Source: Salegentibacter tibetensis (lineage in GTDB: Bacteria > Bacteroidota > Bacteroidia > Flavobacteriales > Flavobacteriaceae). From it: 35,605 bases of DNA. How positions within the stretch are numbered: position 1 is the stretch's first letter; the number at the start of each line of letters is the position of its first letter. The notes under the pieces are model-generated. The model saw only the letters and a list, made by a program, of their open reading frames with translations. It was not told the DNA's origin and searched no databases. The position numbers and the translations under genes are program-made. Location of the stretch: positions 1 to 35,605 of the forward strand of contig NZ_JAIQZA010000039.1 in NCBI RefSeq assembly GCF_020164485.1. The letters run 5' to 3'. This document shows, piece after piece, positions 24,652-32,511 of the stretch.

Positions 24652-24743
24652 TTACTCGATAATCGAGATTTAAATGCTCCGAGGTTTGCCTCGAAATCAA
24701 AAAAAAATATTTTAATGCCTCTTGAGTTTGCCAAAAGGTAGTG
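24652..24743. repeat. Multi-hairpin repeat upstream of tgt
   Basis: A second copy of the unit at 23561-23657, with CTCGATAATCGAG, then CGAGGTTTGCCTCG, then GAGTTTGCC and GGTAGTG. It differs from the first copy by scattered changes and small insertions. Its third hairpin includes the TTTG (24727-24730) that serves as the -33 box of the tgt promoter. Confidence 0.8.
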
Positions 24744-24759
24744 TACTTGAGTATCTTTG
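24727..24759 (+). promoter_or_regulatory. Promoter of tgt
   Basis: TTTG at 24727-24730 and TATCTTTG at 24752-24759 are 21 nt apart. The expected transcript start is near 24764, 15 nt before ATG 24779, and is downstream of the alternative ATG at 24722. Confidence 0.65.
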
Positions 24760-24778
24760 CACTCACTTAAAAAGCACT

Positions 24779-25909
24779 ATGAAATTTGATTTGTTGAGTA
24801 CCGATGCCGGTAGTAAAGCCCGTGCCGGGACCATTACAACCGATCACGGTAAGATTGAAACTCCTATTTTTATGCCTGTTGGGACAGTGGCTTCGGTTAA
24901 AGGAGTACACCAGCGGGAACTTAAAGAAGAAATTAATCCCGATATTATCTTAGGAAACACCTATCACCTTTATTTACGTCCACAAACCAAAATTCTTAAG
25001 AAAGCTGGCGGGTTACATAAATTTATGAACTGGGACCGTAATATTTTAACCGATAGTGGTGGCTACCAGGTGTATTCACTTTCGGACCGGAGAAAAATTA
25101 AAGAGGAAGGTGTAAAGTTTAAATCCCATATAGATGGTTCTTACCATGTTTTTACTCCGGAAAATGTAATGGAAATTCAACGTGCTATTGGTGCCGATAT
25201 CATTATGGCTTTTGACGAATGTACGCCATATCCCTGCGATTATAAATACGCCAAACGTTCTATGCATATGACGCATAGATGGTTGGATAGGTGCGTAAGC
25301 CATTTGGATAAAATAGATCCTTTGTATGGATTCAATCAAACGCTTTTTCCAATAGTTCAGGGGAGTACTTATAAGGATTTAAGAAAACAATCTGCCGAAT
25401 ATATCGCTTCAGTTGGCGCTGAAGGCAATGCGATTGGCGGACTTTCAGTAGGAGAGCCAGCCGATGAAATGTACGCGATGACAGAAGTTGTCACCGAGAT
25501 TCTTCCAGAGGATAAGCCGCGATACTTAATGGGCGTAGGAACTCCTATTAATATTCTGGAAAATATCGCCTTGGGTATAGATATGTTCGATTGTGTAATG
25601 CCAACCAGAAATGCCCGTAACGGGATGCTTTTTACAGCGCACGGTACGATTAATATCAAGAATAAAAAGTGGGAAGACGATTTCTCTCCTATAGATGAAA
25701 TGGCAATCACTTTTGTAGATACCGAATACAGTAAAGCCTATGTAAGACATTTATTTAGTGTGAATGAACTTCTCGGCAAGCAAATTGCTACCATTCATAA
25801 TCTCGGGTTTTATATGTGGTTGGTGCGTGAAGCTAGAAAACATATCTTAGCCGGGGATTTTGCAAGCTGGAAAAGTATGATGGTAAAACAAATGGACAAA
25901 AGACTTTAG
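24779..25909 (+). CDS. tgt: tRNA-guanine transglycosylase
   Basis: A 376-residue enzyme that exchanges guanine 34 for the queuosine precursor in GU(N) anticodons. Visible are LGNTYHLYLRP, the DSGGYQVYSL substrate site, FDECTPYP, and the nucleophile and anticodon loop segment MPTRNARNG. The zinc-site cysteines of the family are replaced: Ala309, Thr311 and Asp314 occupy the three Cys positions, while His340 and all spacing are kept. Other conserved blocks (YSKAYVRHL, HNLGFYMWL) are intact. ATG 24779 is chosen on the promoter position. It lies 3 nt before the LptG-like gene. Confidence 0.95.
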   Translation: MKFDLLSTDAGSKARAGTITTDHGKIETPIFMPVGTVASVKGVHQRELKEEINPDIILGNTYHLYLRPQTKILKKAGGLHKFMNWDRNILTDSGGYQVYSLSDRRKIKEEGVKFKSHIDGSYHVFTPENVMEIQRAIGADIIMAFDECTPYPCDYKYAKRSMHMTHRWLDRCVSHLDKIDPLYGFNQTLFPIVQGSTYKDLRKQSAEYIASVGAEGNAIGGLSVGEPADEMYAMTEVVTEILPEDKPRYLMGVGTPINILENIALGIDMFDCVMPTRNARNGMLFTAHGTINIKNKKWEDDFSPIDEMAITFVDTEYSKAYVRHLFSVNELLGKQIATIHNLGFYMWLVREARKHILAGDFASWKSMMVKQMDKRL

Positions 25910-25912
25910 ACC

Positions 25913-26989
25913 TTGAAAATTTTAGATTGGTACATATTAAAACGCTATCTGGGAACTTTTTTCCTGATGCTTATACTATTTATACCAATTGGAATCACGG
26001 TTAATCTTGCTGAAAAAATCGGGAAAATACTGGATAATGAAGTACCTTTTATAGAAGTGGCACTTTACTATGTAGACTTTACCATCTATTTTGCCAATTT
26101 ATTGTTTCCACTTTTCCTGTTTTTATCGGTGATTTGGTTTACTTCTAAACTTGCTAACAATACTGAAATTATTGCTTTTTTAAGTAGTGGGGTTTCTTTC
26201 TGGAGGTTTTTAAGACCTTATCTTATTGGAGCTACGATTGTTTGCATTCTAGCCTTGTTTCTAGGAATGTTCCTGGCTCCAAAAGCCAGTAAAGGATTTA
26301 ATGAATTTAAATATGAATATCTCAAGAAAAACGAGCAAACCCAGGAGACCAGGGATGTATATCGGCAAATAAACGACGATGAGTTTATTTATGCCAGTCA
26401 CTTTCAACCGCTGGGTAAATCGGCGAGAAATTTCACCCTGGAGCATTTTGAAGGTAATGAGCTTAAATTTAAAATTAGCGCTTCCAGTTTAAGGTTTAAT
26501 GTAGAAGATACCACCTATTCTTTAACTAATGTAAATAAACGGATAATTGGTGTAGATGAAGATTCTATTATTCATCAGAATAAGTTAGATACCATTCTTC
26601 CCTTTGAATTTGATGAATTAACTCCTGAAACTTATATAGCCGAAACTTTAAATTACACTCAATTAAATGAGTTTATTGAAAAAGAACGCCGGCGAGGTTC
26701 CGGAAATATTAACAGGTATTTGGTGGTAGCTTATAAACGATGGAGTATTCCTGTTTCAGCATTTATTCTTACTATTATAGCCGTAGCAGTATCTTCTATG
26801 AAACGCCGTGGTGGTATGGGGGTTAACCTTGCCGTTGGGATTACCCTGGCTTTTATTTTTATATTTTTCGATAAAGTTTTTGGAACGATGGCCGAGCAAT
26901 CTACTTTTTCTCCCTTAATAGCCGTATGGTTTCCTAATATCAGCTTTGGGATTCTGGCTATTTTCCTGCTTTATAGAGCCAAAAGATAA
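25913..26989 (+). CDS. LptF/LptG family permease (LPS export)
   Basis: A 358-residue inner-membrane protein of the YjgP/YjgQ family, with three N-terminal membrane segments (about 10-30, 55-80, 100-120), a periplasmic domain (about 130-265) and three C-terminal segments. The start ILDWYILKRYL is typical of LptG/LptF. With LptB it moves lipopolysaccharide from the inner membrane toward the outer membrane. The start codon is TTG (25913), with no ATG nearby, 3 nt after the tgt stop, so it is probably co-transcribed and translationally coupled. Confidence 0.9.
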   Translation: MKILDWYILKRYLGTFFLMLILFIPIGITVNLAEKIGKILDNEVPFIEVALYYVDFTIYFANLLFPLFLFLSVIWFTSKLANNTEIIAFLSSGVSFWRFLRPYLIGATIVCILALFLGMFLAPKASKGFNEFKYEYLKKNEQTQETRDVYRQINDDEFIYASHFQPLGKSARNFTLEHFEGNELKFKISASSLRFNVEDTTYSLTNVNKRIIGVDEDSIIHQNKLDTILPFEFDELTPETYIAETLNYTQLNEFIEKERRRGSGNINRYLVVAYKRWSIPVSAFILTIIAVAVSSMKRRGGMGVNLAVGITLAFIFIFFDKVFGTMAEQSTFSPLIAVWFPNISFGILAIFLLYRAKR

Positions 26990-27049
26990 GCCGGGAAATT
27001 TCTCAAAATTTAATGGTCCTTCTTTATAATTCTTCCTTTCAAAGTTTGT

Positions 27050-27057
27050 TATATTTG
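27050..27057 (+). promoter_or_regulatory. -7 promoter box of accA
   Basis: TATATTTG matches TAnnTTTG and lies 31 nt before the accA ATG. No clear -33 TTG is seen. Confidence 0.6.
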
Positions 27058-27088
27058 TAAGCTAATAAAAAACAAAGCATAACAACTT

Positions 27089-28042
27089 ATGGAATATTTA
27101 GAATTTGAATTACCCATTAAAGAGTTGGAAGAGCAGTACGCAAAAGCCTGTAATATAGGTGAAGAAAGTGATGTTGATGTTACAGCTACCTGCAGGCAAA
27201 TTGAGAAGAAATTAAAGGAAACCCGAAAAGATATATACAAGAATTTAACCGCCTGGCAACGGGTTCAACTTTCCAGGCATCCAAACCGCCCCTATACTTT
27301 AGATTATATAAATGCTATTTGTGGAGATACATTTTTAGAGCTACATGGCGATAGAAATGTAAAAGACGATAAAGCGATGATTGGTGGTCTCGGTAAAATA
27401 GAAGACCAAAGTTTTATGTTTATCGGCCAACAAAAAGGCTATAATACTAAAACCAGACAGTATAGAAATTTTGGGATGGCAAATCCTGAAGGTTACCGCA
27501 AAGCTTTACGTTTAATGAAATCTGCAGAGAAGTTTGGACTTCCGGTGGTGACATTTGTAGATACTCCGGGAGCATATCCTGGGCTTGAAGCTGAAGAACG
27601 CGGCCAGGGGGAAGCTATTGCCCGGAATATCCTGGAAATGACAAGGCTTAAAGTGCCAATTATTGTAGTGATAATTGGAGAAGGCGCCAGTGGTGGAGCT
27701 TTAGGGATTGGGGTTGGAGATAAGGTTATGATGCTTGAAAATACCTGGTATTCTGTAATTTCTCCTGAATCCTGTTCGTCTATTCTTTGGCGTAGCTGGG
27801 AATTCAAGGAACAGGCAGCAGATGCTTTAAAGCTTACTGCCAAGGATATGAAAAAACAGAAGCTGATAGATGAAATTGTAAAAGAACCAATAGGTGGTGC
27901 CCATAGTAACAGAGAGGAAACTTTTGATACGGTAAAAAATGCAATTTTAGGAGCATATTCTGAATTTAAAAACTTATCACCAACAGATTTAGTGAATAAA
28001 AGGATGGATAAGTATTTAGATATGGGAGTTTTTAAAGATTAA
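27089..28042 (+). CDS. accA: Acetyl-CoA carboxylase carboxyltransferase subunit alpha
   Basis: A 317-residue subunit of the carboxyltransferase that makes malonyl-CoA, the first step of fatty-acid synthesis. The typical blocks are [14 protein letters not shown] near residue 60, [20 protein letters not shown] (about 153-172) and the oxyanion-hole segment [15 protein letters not shown]. The length is standard. It is monocistronic, with a promoter box upstream and a strong terminator (28072-28097) after it. Confidence 0.96.
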   Translation: MEYLEFELPIKELEEQYAKACNIGEESDVDVTATCRQIEKKLKETRKDIYKNLTAWQRVQLSRHPNRPYTLDYINAICGDTFLELHGDRNVKDDKAMIGGLGKIEDQSFMFIGQQKGYNTKTRQYRNFGMANPEGYRKALRLMKSAEKFGLPVVTFVDTPGAYPGLEAEERGQGEAIARNILEMTRLKVPIIVVIIGEGASGGALGIGVGDKVMMLENTWYSVISPESCSSILWRSWEFKEQAADALKLTAKDMKKQKLIDEIVKEPIGGAHSNREETFDTVKNAILGAYSEFKNLSPTDLVNKRMDKYLDMGVFKD

Positions 28043-28071
28043 AACCTTACATATCATAACTTCTTAAATTT

Positions 28072-28097
28072 CCGAAACCCTGGTTTCGGTTTTTTTT
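28072..28097 (+). terminator. Terminator of accA
   Basis: The 8-bp stem CCGAAACC/GGTTTCGG (28072-28079, 28082-28089) has a 2-nt loop and is followed by eight T. Confidence 0.9.
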
Positions 28098-28197
28098 GCA
28101 CTTATCAACACTATTATTAAGTTTTCAACAGGTGAATTGTTGATGACCGGTTGATTAACTAACTGATCTAATATTAAGATGCTCTTAACAAATTTCA

Positions 28198-28205
28198 TAC
28201 TTTCG
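28198..28205 (+). promoter_or_regulatory. Possible -7 promoter box of dnaB
   Basis: TACTTTCG resembles TAnnTTTG with one change. It sits only 5 nt before ATG 28210, so a transcript from it would start at about 28209-28213 and favour ATG 28219 with a very short leader. Confidence 0.4.
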
Positions 28206-28209
28206 TAAT

Positions 28210-29775
28210 ATGGATAAAATGACCGCCCCGCAGCAATTTTCAGCAAAAAAAAGTAATGTTATTAGCCTTGAAAAAGGAAAACTTCCTCCGCAAGCAGTTG
28301 ATTTAGAGGAGGTTGTGTTAGGAGCGATGATGATTGATAAAAAAGGGGTAGATGAAATAATTGATATCCTTAGCCCTGATGCTTTCTATAAAAACTCCCA
28401 TAAATTAATTTTTGAAGCTATACATAAACTCTTTGAAAATACAGAAGCGATTGACTTATTAACCGTTTCTAACCAATTAAAGAAGGATGGAAATTTTGAA
28501 AAAACGGGGGGTGATTATTACCTGATCCAATTAACACAAAAAGTATCATCTTCTGCCCATATTGAGTTTCATGCACGTATTATTCTTCAGAAATACATTC
28601 AGCGGAGTTTAATAAAAATTTCCAACGAAATTATTGAAGAAGCTTACGACGAATCTACCGATGTTTTTGATCTTTTAGACAGTGCTGAAGCAAAATTATA
28701 CGAAGTAACCCAGGGGAACATTCAAAAATCTACCGAAACCGCTCAGAGTTTGGTGATTCAGGCCAAGAATAGAATTGAGGAAATCTCGAATAAAGAAGGT
28801 CTCAGTGGTGTTCCGTCAGGTTTCGATAAGTTAGACCAACTAACCTCCGGCTGGCAGCCCAGTGACCTTATTATTGTAGCAGCACGTCCCGGGATGGGGA
28901 AAACGGCGCTGACTTTATCTATGGCCAGGAATATTTCTGTAGGTCAAAATATGCCGGTAGCGTTCTTTTCATTGGAGATGTCGGCAGTACAGCTAATTAC
29001 TCGTTTGATTTCTTCGGAAACCGGTCTTTCTTCAGAAAAATTAAGAACCGGAAATCTTGAAAAACACGAATGGGAACAACTTAATGTAAAGGTAAAGGAT
29101 CTTGAAAATGCACCTTTATTTATAGATGATACACCTTCGCTTTCAATTTTTGACCTTAGAGCTAAAGCCAGAAGGTTAGCTTCCCAACACGGCATTAAAC
29201 TTATTGTAATTGATTATTTGCAGTTAATGACAGCCGGTGGAAGTCAAAAAGGAGGAGGAAACAGGGAGCAGGAAATCTCAACCATTTCCCGTAATCTCAA
29301 GGCCCTCGCTAAAGAATTGAACGTGCCGGTAATCGCGCTTTCGCAGTTATCACGTGCGGTAGAGACCCGGGGAGGGAGTAAGCGACCATTACTATCCGAC
29401 CTGAGGGAATCTGGAGCGATTGAGCAGGATGCCGATATCGTTTCCTTCATTTATCGCCCCGAATATTATAAAATTGAAGAATGGGATGATGACGATCGTA
29501 GTCCAACCGATGGGCAGGGTGAATTTATCGTAGCCAAGCACAGAAACGGTGGTCTTGATAATATCCGACTTAAATTTATTGGTCATCTTGGTAAATTTGA
29601 TAACTTAGAAGAGTTTGATTCGCCTTTTGAATATCATTCTAAAATGAACACCGGGGAAAATGAAGAGAACGAGTTTGGTTCTTCAAACCTGCCAAATCCC
29701 AGTGCAAATGAAGCCTTTGGCAGCTCGATTAACAGTGGGTTTAACAATGACGACGATGACGAAGTACCATTTTAA
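28210..29775 (+). CDS. dnaB: Replicative DNA helicase
   Basis: A 521-residue hexameric helicase that unwinds the replication fork. The N-terminal domain starts LPPQAVDLEEVVLGAMM. Walker A is RPGMGKT (226-232), Walker B is LIVIDYLQLM, and the arginine-finger region SKRPLLSDLRESGAIEQDAD follows. No intein interrupts the gene. A low-complexity acidic tail (NNDDDDEVPF) overlaps the start of the next gene. A second ATG at 28219 is a possible start, because a promoter-like TACTTTCG stands 5 nt before ATG 28210. Confidence 0.96.
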   Translation: MDKMTAPQQFSAKKSNVISLEKGKLPPQAVDLEEVVLGAMMIDKKGVDEIIDILSPDAFYKNSHKLIFEAIHKLFENTEAIDLLTVSNQLKKDGNFEKTGGDYYLIQLTQKVSSSAHIEFHARIILQKYIQRSLIKISNEIIEEAYDESTDVFDLLDSAEAKLYEVTQGNIQKSTETAQSLVIQAKNRIEEISNKEGLSGVPSGFDKLDQLTSGWQPSDLIIVAARPGMGKTALTLSMARNISVGQNMPVAFFSLEMSAVQLITRLISSETGLSSEKLRTGNLEKHEWEQLNVKVKDLENAPLFIDDTPSLSIFDLRAKARRLASQHGIKLIVIDYLQLMTAGGSQKGGGNREQEISTISRNLKALAKELNVPVIALSQLSRAVETRGGSKRPLLSDLRESGAIEQDADIVSFIYRPEYYKIEEWDDDDRSPTDGQGEFIVAKHRNGGLDNIRLKFIGHLGKFDNLEEFDSPFEYHSKMNTGENEENEFGSSNLPNPSANEAFGSSINSGFNNDDDDEVPF

Positions 29776-31105
29776 AATTTCTAATAAAGTAAGAAAGAAT
29801 ATACTAAATTATATATTTCAAAAAGACCAGAAAAATGGTAAAACACCGGTTCTTCTGGTCTTTTTTGTTTTTCTGCTTTTAAATTGTTTTCAGGTTTCAG
29901 CTTCACAATTGCTTATTCCTATGGATGAAGATTTCCAAAAGAATCATTTAAAAGCCTACGGAATCACCTATTTTGCTTTAGAAGAGGAATTAGAAGTTAG
30001 ATGGTTGCTCAATTATCGTGGAGGTTCTTTTTTAATTTCTGATACTGAACAATTACGACGAGAATGTAAAATACGCGGTGTTTCATATGAAGTAATAAGC
30101 GACGATAAAACACAGACTATTCTGGAGGAAATTAGTAGTCCTTCTCGAAATATGGAAACTGTAGTATTGGAAAAAGCTCCTAAAATTGCTGTTTATTCTC
30201 CGCAGGGAAATAAACCCTGGGATGATGCAGTAACTATGGCACTTACCTATGCTGAAATTCCTTATGAAACCATCTATGACGAAGCTGTGCTAAATGATGC
30301 TTTGGTTTTATTTGATTGGTTGCATTTGCATCACGAAGATTTTACCGGCCAGTATGGTAAATTTTACCGAACATTTAGAACCACGCCCTGGTATATTCAG
30401 GAAAAGGAAGAAGCTGAAGCTTTGGCGCAAAAGTTAGGTTATGATAAGGTTTCCGAACAAAAACTGGCTGTTGCTTTAAAAATAAGAGATTACGTAGTGG
30501 GTGGTGGTTTTATGTTCGCGATGTGTAGCGCTACCGATAGCTTTGATATCGCTCTCGCGGCTGAAGGGGTAGATATAGCTGAAGCTATGTTTGATGGGGA
30601 TCCCAGCGAACCTGGTTACCAATCTAAAATAGATTTCAATAAAACATTCGCTTTTACAGATTTTACGCTGGAACGAAGCCCGATGGTTTACGAGTTTTCT
30701 TCTATAGATATGACCGCTAAAAGAAGTATTCCAAAGGAAACCGATTATTTTACTCTGATGGATTTCTCTGCCAAATGGGATGTAGTGCCTACCATGTTGA
30801 CTCAAAATCATACACGCCTTGTTAAAGGATTTATGGGGCAAACAACTGCCTATAACCCAGATAACATTAAAGCCAATGTTCTGGTAATGGGAGAAAGCAA
30901 ACTCAATGGTGAAGCGCGGTATATCCATGGAATAAAAGGAAAAGGATTTTTTACTTTTTACGGCGGACATGATCCCGAAGATTATCAACATAGGGTAGGG
31001 GATCCAAAAACCGAACTGGATTTACACCCAACATCACCGGGTTACCGACTAATTCTTAATAATGTCCTTTTCCCGGCAGCAAAGAAAAAACCACAAAAAA
31101 CTTAA
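29756..31105 (+). CDS. Secreted protein of unknown function (family often labelled 'asparagine synthetase B')
   Basis: A protein of about 449 residues in this frame. A hydrophobic signal (PVLLVFFVFLLLNCFQVSAS) precedes the mature start QLLIPMDEDFQKNHLKAYGI. Blocks such as EVRWLLNYRGGSFLI and GKGFFTFYGGHDPEDY are visible, but I see neither the Cys-Asn glutaminase site nor the SGGxDS synthetase loop, so the common AsnB name is not supported. The in-frame ATG 29756 overlaps dnaB by 20 nt and yields an unusually long basic N-region. ATG 29835 lies in the terminator loop but is out of frame with the main frame by one base across a T6 run (29861-29866). A true start at 29835 would need a one-base slip or an indel. 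Confidence 0.75.
   Translation: MTKYHFKISNKVRKNILNYIFQKDQKNGKTPVLLVFFVFLLLNCFQVSASQLLIPMDEDFQKNHLKAYGITYFALEEELEVRWLLNYRGGSFLISDTEQLRRECKIRGVSYEVISDDKTQTILEEISSPSRNMETVVLEKAPKIAVYSPQGNKPWDDAVTMALTYAEIPYETIYDEAVLNDALVLFDWLHLHHEDFTGQYGKFYRTFRTTPWYIQEKEEAEALAQKLGYDKVSEQKLAVALKIRDYVVGGGFMFAMCSATDSFDIALAAEGVDIAEAMFDGDPSEPGYQSKIDFNKTFAFTDFTLERSPMVYEFSSIDMTAKRSIPKETDYFTLMDFSAKWDVVPTMLTQNHTRLVKGFMGQTTAYNPDNIKANVLVMGESKLNGEARYIHGIKGKGFFTFYGGHDPEDYQHRVGDPKTELDLHPTSPGYRLILNNVLFPAAKKKPQKT
29821..29866 (+). terminator. Intrinsic terminator after dnaB, overlapping the next gene
   Basis: The 12-bp stem AAAAGACCAGAA (29821-29832) pairs with TTCTGGTCTTTT (29853-29864) around a 20-nt loop, and a T6 run follows (29861-29866). 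It lies inside the 5' coding part of the next gene, so it could attenuate that gene. Confidence 0.75.
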
Positions 31106-31106
31106 A

Positions 31107-31284
31107 ATGAAGTTCAGTATTCTGGTAAAAGTATTAAGTGTGATCAACTTAATTTTAGTGGTTTTCCTGGTATTTATTTAACAAATGTGATTGCATTGTT
31201 TCTTCAGTATATGAAACATTATTAATTTCTTTTGGTATTTTATCTGGTATAGGAATATATTTAAAAGAAAATAATAAGAAATAA
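31107..31284 (+). pseudogene. Small membrane protein gene, apparently frameshifted
   Basis: ATG 31107 opens a 24-codon hydrophobic frame (MKFSILVKVLSVINLILVV...) that stops at 31179-31181. The +1 frame carries on across the same point with YLFNKCDCIVSSVYETLLIS and a second hydrophobic segment, ending at 31284, 2 nt before yjbQ. Joined, they would make a protein of about 60 residues with two membrane segments. Either the gene is broken, or the N-terminal 24-residue peptide alone is real. Confidence 0.4.
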
Positions 31285-31286
31285 CC

Positions 31287-31709
31287 ATGAAATTTTTTCA
31301 GAAGGAAATAAAATTAAAAGCGAGATCAAGAGGTTTTCATATTGTGACCGATGAAGTAGAGAGTCAATTACCGGAATTGAAAGAAATTAATTCAGGAATG
31401 CTAAATGTTTTTATTAAACATACTTCCGCGGGAATAACCATAAACGAAAACGCCGATCCCACAGTACGCGAAGATTTTGAAAGTCATTTTAATGAAATGG
31501 TTCCTGAAAATATGCCGTATTATAAACACACTTTAGAAGGTTCTGATGATATGCCTGCACATATTAAGGCTTCCTTACTGGGGAATTCGCTTCAGATTCC
31601 TGTTACTAACGGGAAATTAAATTTAGGAACCTGGCAAGGCATTTATCTTGCAGAACATAGAAATAATGCCGGTTCCCGGAAACTGGTTTTAAGCCTTTAT
31701 GGAGTTTAA
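31287..31709 (+). CDS. YjbQ family protein (UPF0047)
   Basis: A 140-residue protein with the UPF0047 pattern: FIKHTSAGITINENADPTV (histidine and threonine of the active cleft), DMPAHIKASLLGNS (second histidine), and the end GTWQGIYLAEHRNNAGSRK. Members show weak thiamine-phosphate-synthase-like activity in some bacteria, but the main role is uncertain. It is the last gene before a bidirectional terminator shared with the rplT operon. Confidence 0.9.
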   Translation: MKFFQKEIKLKARSRGFHIVTDEVESQLPELKEINSGMLNVFIKHTSAGITINENADPTVREDFESHFNEMVPENMPYYKHTLEGSDDMPAHIKASLLGNSLQIPVTNGKLNLGTWQGIYLAEHRNNAGSRKLVLSLYGV

Positions 31710-31734
31710 ATTTTTTCCGAAGAAAGTAAAGACA

Positions 31735-31771
31735 TAAAAAAAATCCGGTTCAATTAAGAACCGGATTTTTT
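31735..31771. terminator. Bidirectional terminator between yjbQ and rplT
   Basis: The 10-bp stem AATCCGGTTC/GAACCGGATT (31742-31751, 31758-31767) is flanked by an A-run on the left and a T-run on the right, so it serves both converging genes. Confidence 0.9.
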
Positions 31772-31797
31772 AAATAAGAGAGTATAATTATTTGTAT

Positions 31798-32142
31798 TTA
31801 CTTTACTTTATCTACAACTGCTTTAAAAGCTTCTGGATGGTTCATTGCCAAATCGGCAAGTACCTTACGGTTTAAACCTATTCCGTTAGCTTTTGCAGCT
31901 CCCATAAATTGAGAATAAGACATACCGTGCTGACGGGCTGCGGCATTAATACGCAATATCCACAGTGAGCGGAAATTACGTTTCTTTACTTTGCGGTCTC
32001 TGTATGAGTAAAGCATTGCTTTCTCTACCGCGTTTTTAGCTACTGTCCAAACGTTTTTACGACGTCCAAAGTAACCTTTTGCTTGCTTAAGAACCTTTTT
32101 TCTTCTGGCTCTCTTTGCAACTGAATTTACTGATCTTGGCAT
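31798..32142 (-). CDS. rplT: 50S ribosomal protein L20
   Basis: A 114-residue basic protein with the L20 start [20 protein letters not shown] and the block [11 protein letters not shown]. It is an assembly protein of the large subunit and a known repressor of its own operon in other bacteria. It is the last gene of thrS-infC-rpmI-rplT. A 135-nt gap separates it from rpmI and contains a repeat-like sequence. Confidence 0.98.
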   Translation of the reverse strand: MPRSVNSVAKRARRKKVLKQAKGYFGRRKNVWTVAKNAVEKAMLYSYRDRKVKKRNFRSLWILRINAAARQHGMSYSQFMGAAKANGIGLNRKVLADLAMNHPEAFKAVVDKVK

Positions 32143-32199
32143 ATTTTTGTGTGTTTTGTAGCAGGCGGTCGATAACCGACACTTTTAACTTAAACTTCA

Positions 32200-32230
32200 A
32201 ACTGTCACACTGAGCGCAGTCGAAGTGTTG
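32200..32230. repeat. Short palindromic repeat between rpmI and rplT
   Basis: The segment CACTGAGCGCAGTCGAAGTG lies in the 135-nt rpmI-rplT gap. A related CTTCGACT...GCTCAG sequence is seen twice in the tRNA-Lys array (near 17784-17813 and 18198-18225). It looks like a REP-type insert inside the ribosomal operon. Confidence 0.5.
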
Positions 32231-32277
32231 CCCAACTCCAGGGTTTTTAAATTATTTAAACCGTTAAGAGCTTATTG

Positions 32278-32475
32278 TTACTTTAAACGCAACATAAGTT
32301 TAACATTGGACTTATCGGCATCGTGTACTAAAGTACTATGCGTTAAAGCCAGTTTACGTTTTTTAGACTTCTTTGTTAAGATGTGACTTTTAAACGCGTG
32401 CTTTCTTTTTATTTTCCCAGTACCGGTAAGCTTAAAACGCTTTTTAGCACTAGATTTTGTCTTCATTTTCGGCAT
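32278..32475 (-). CDS. rpmI: 50S ribosomal protein L35
   Basis: A 65-residue, very basic protein starting [20 protein letters not shown], the family signature. It follows infC by 36 nt. Length and sequence are standard. Confidence 0.98.
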   Translation of the reverse strand: MPKMKTKSSAKKRFKLTGTGKIKRKHAFKSHILTKKSKKRKLALTHSTLVHDADKSNVKLMLRLK

Positions 32476-32511
32476 GTTATCCTCTTTTTATATTATAACT
32501 CTCTTATTATT

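Noticed and set aside
24722-24780. ATG 24722 as the tgt start
   Set aside because: It lies inside the repeat and upstream of the predicted transcript start. ATG 24779 gives the usual Tgt N-terminus MKFDLLSTDAGSK.
29660-29755. Start at 29660 for the secreted protein after dnaB
   Set aside because: It would overlap dnaB by 116 nt, and the translated part has no likeness to a signal region. Later starts are more plausible.
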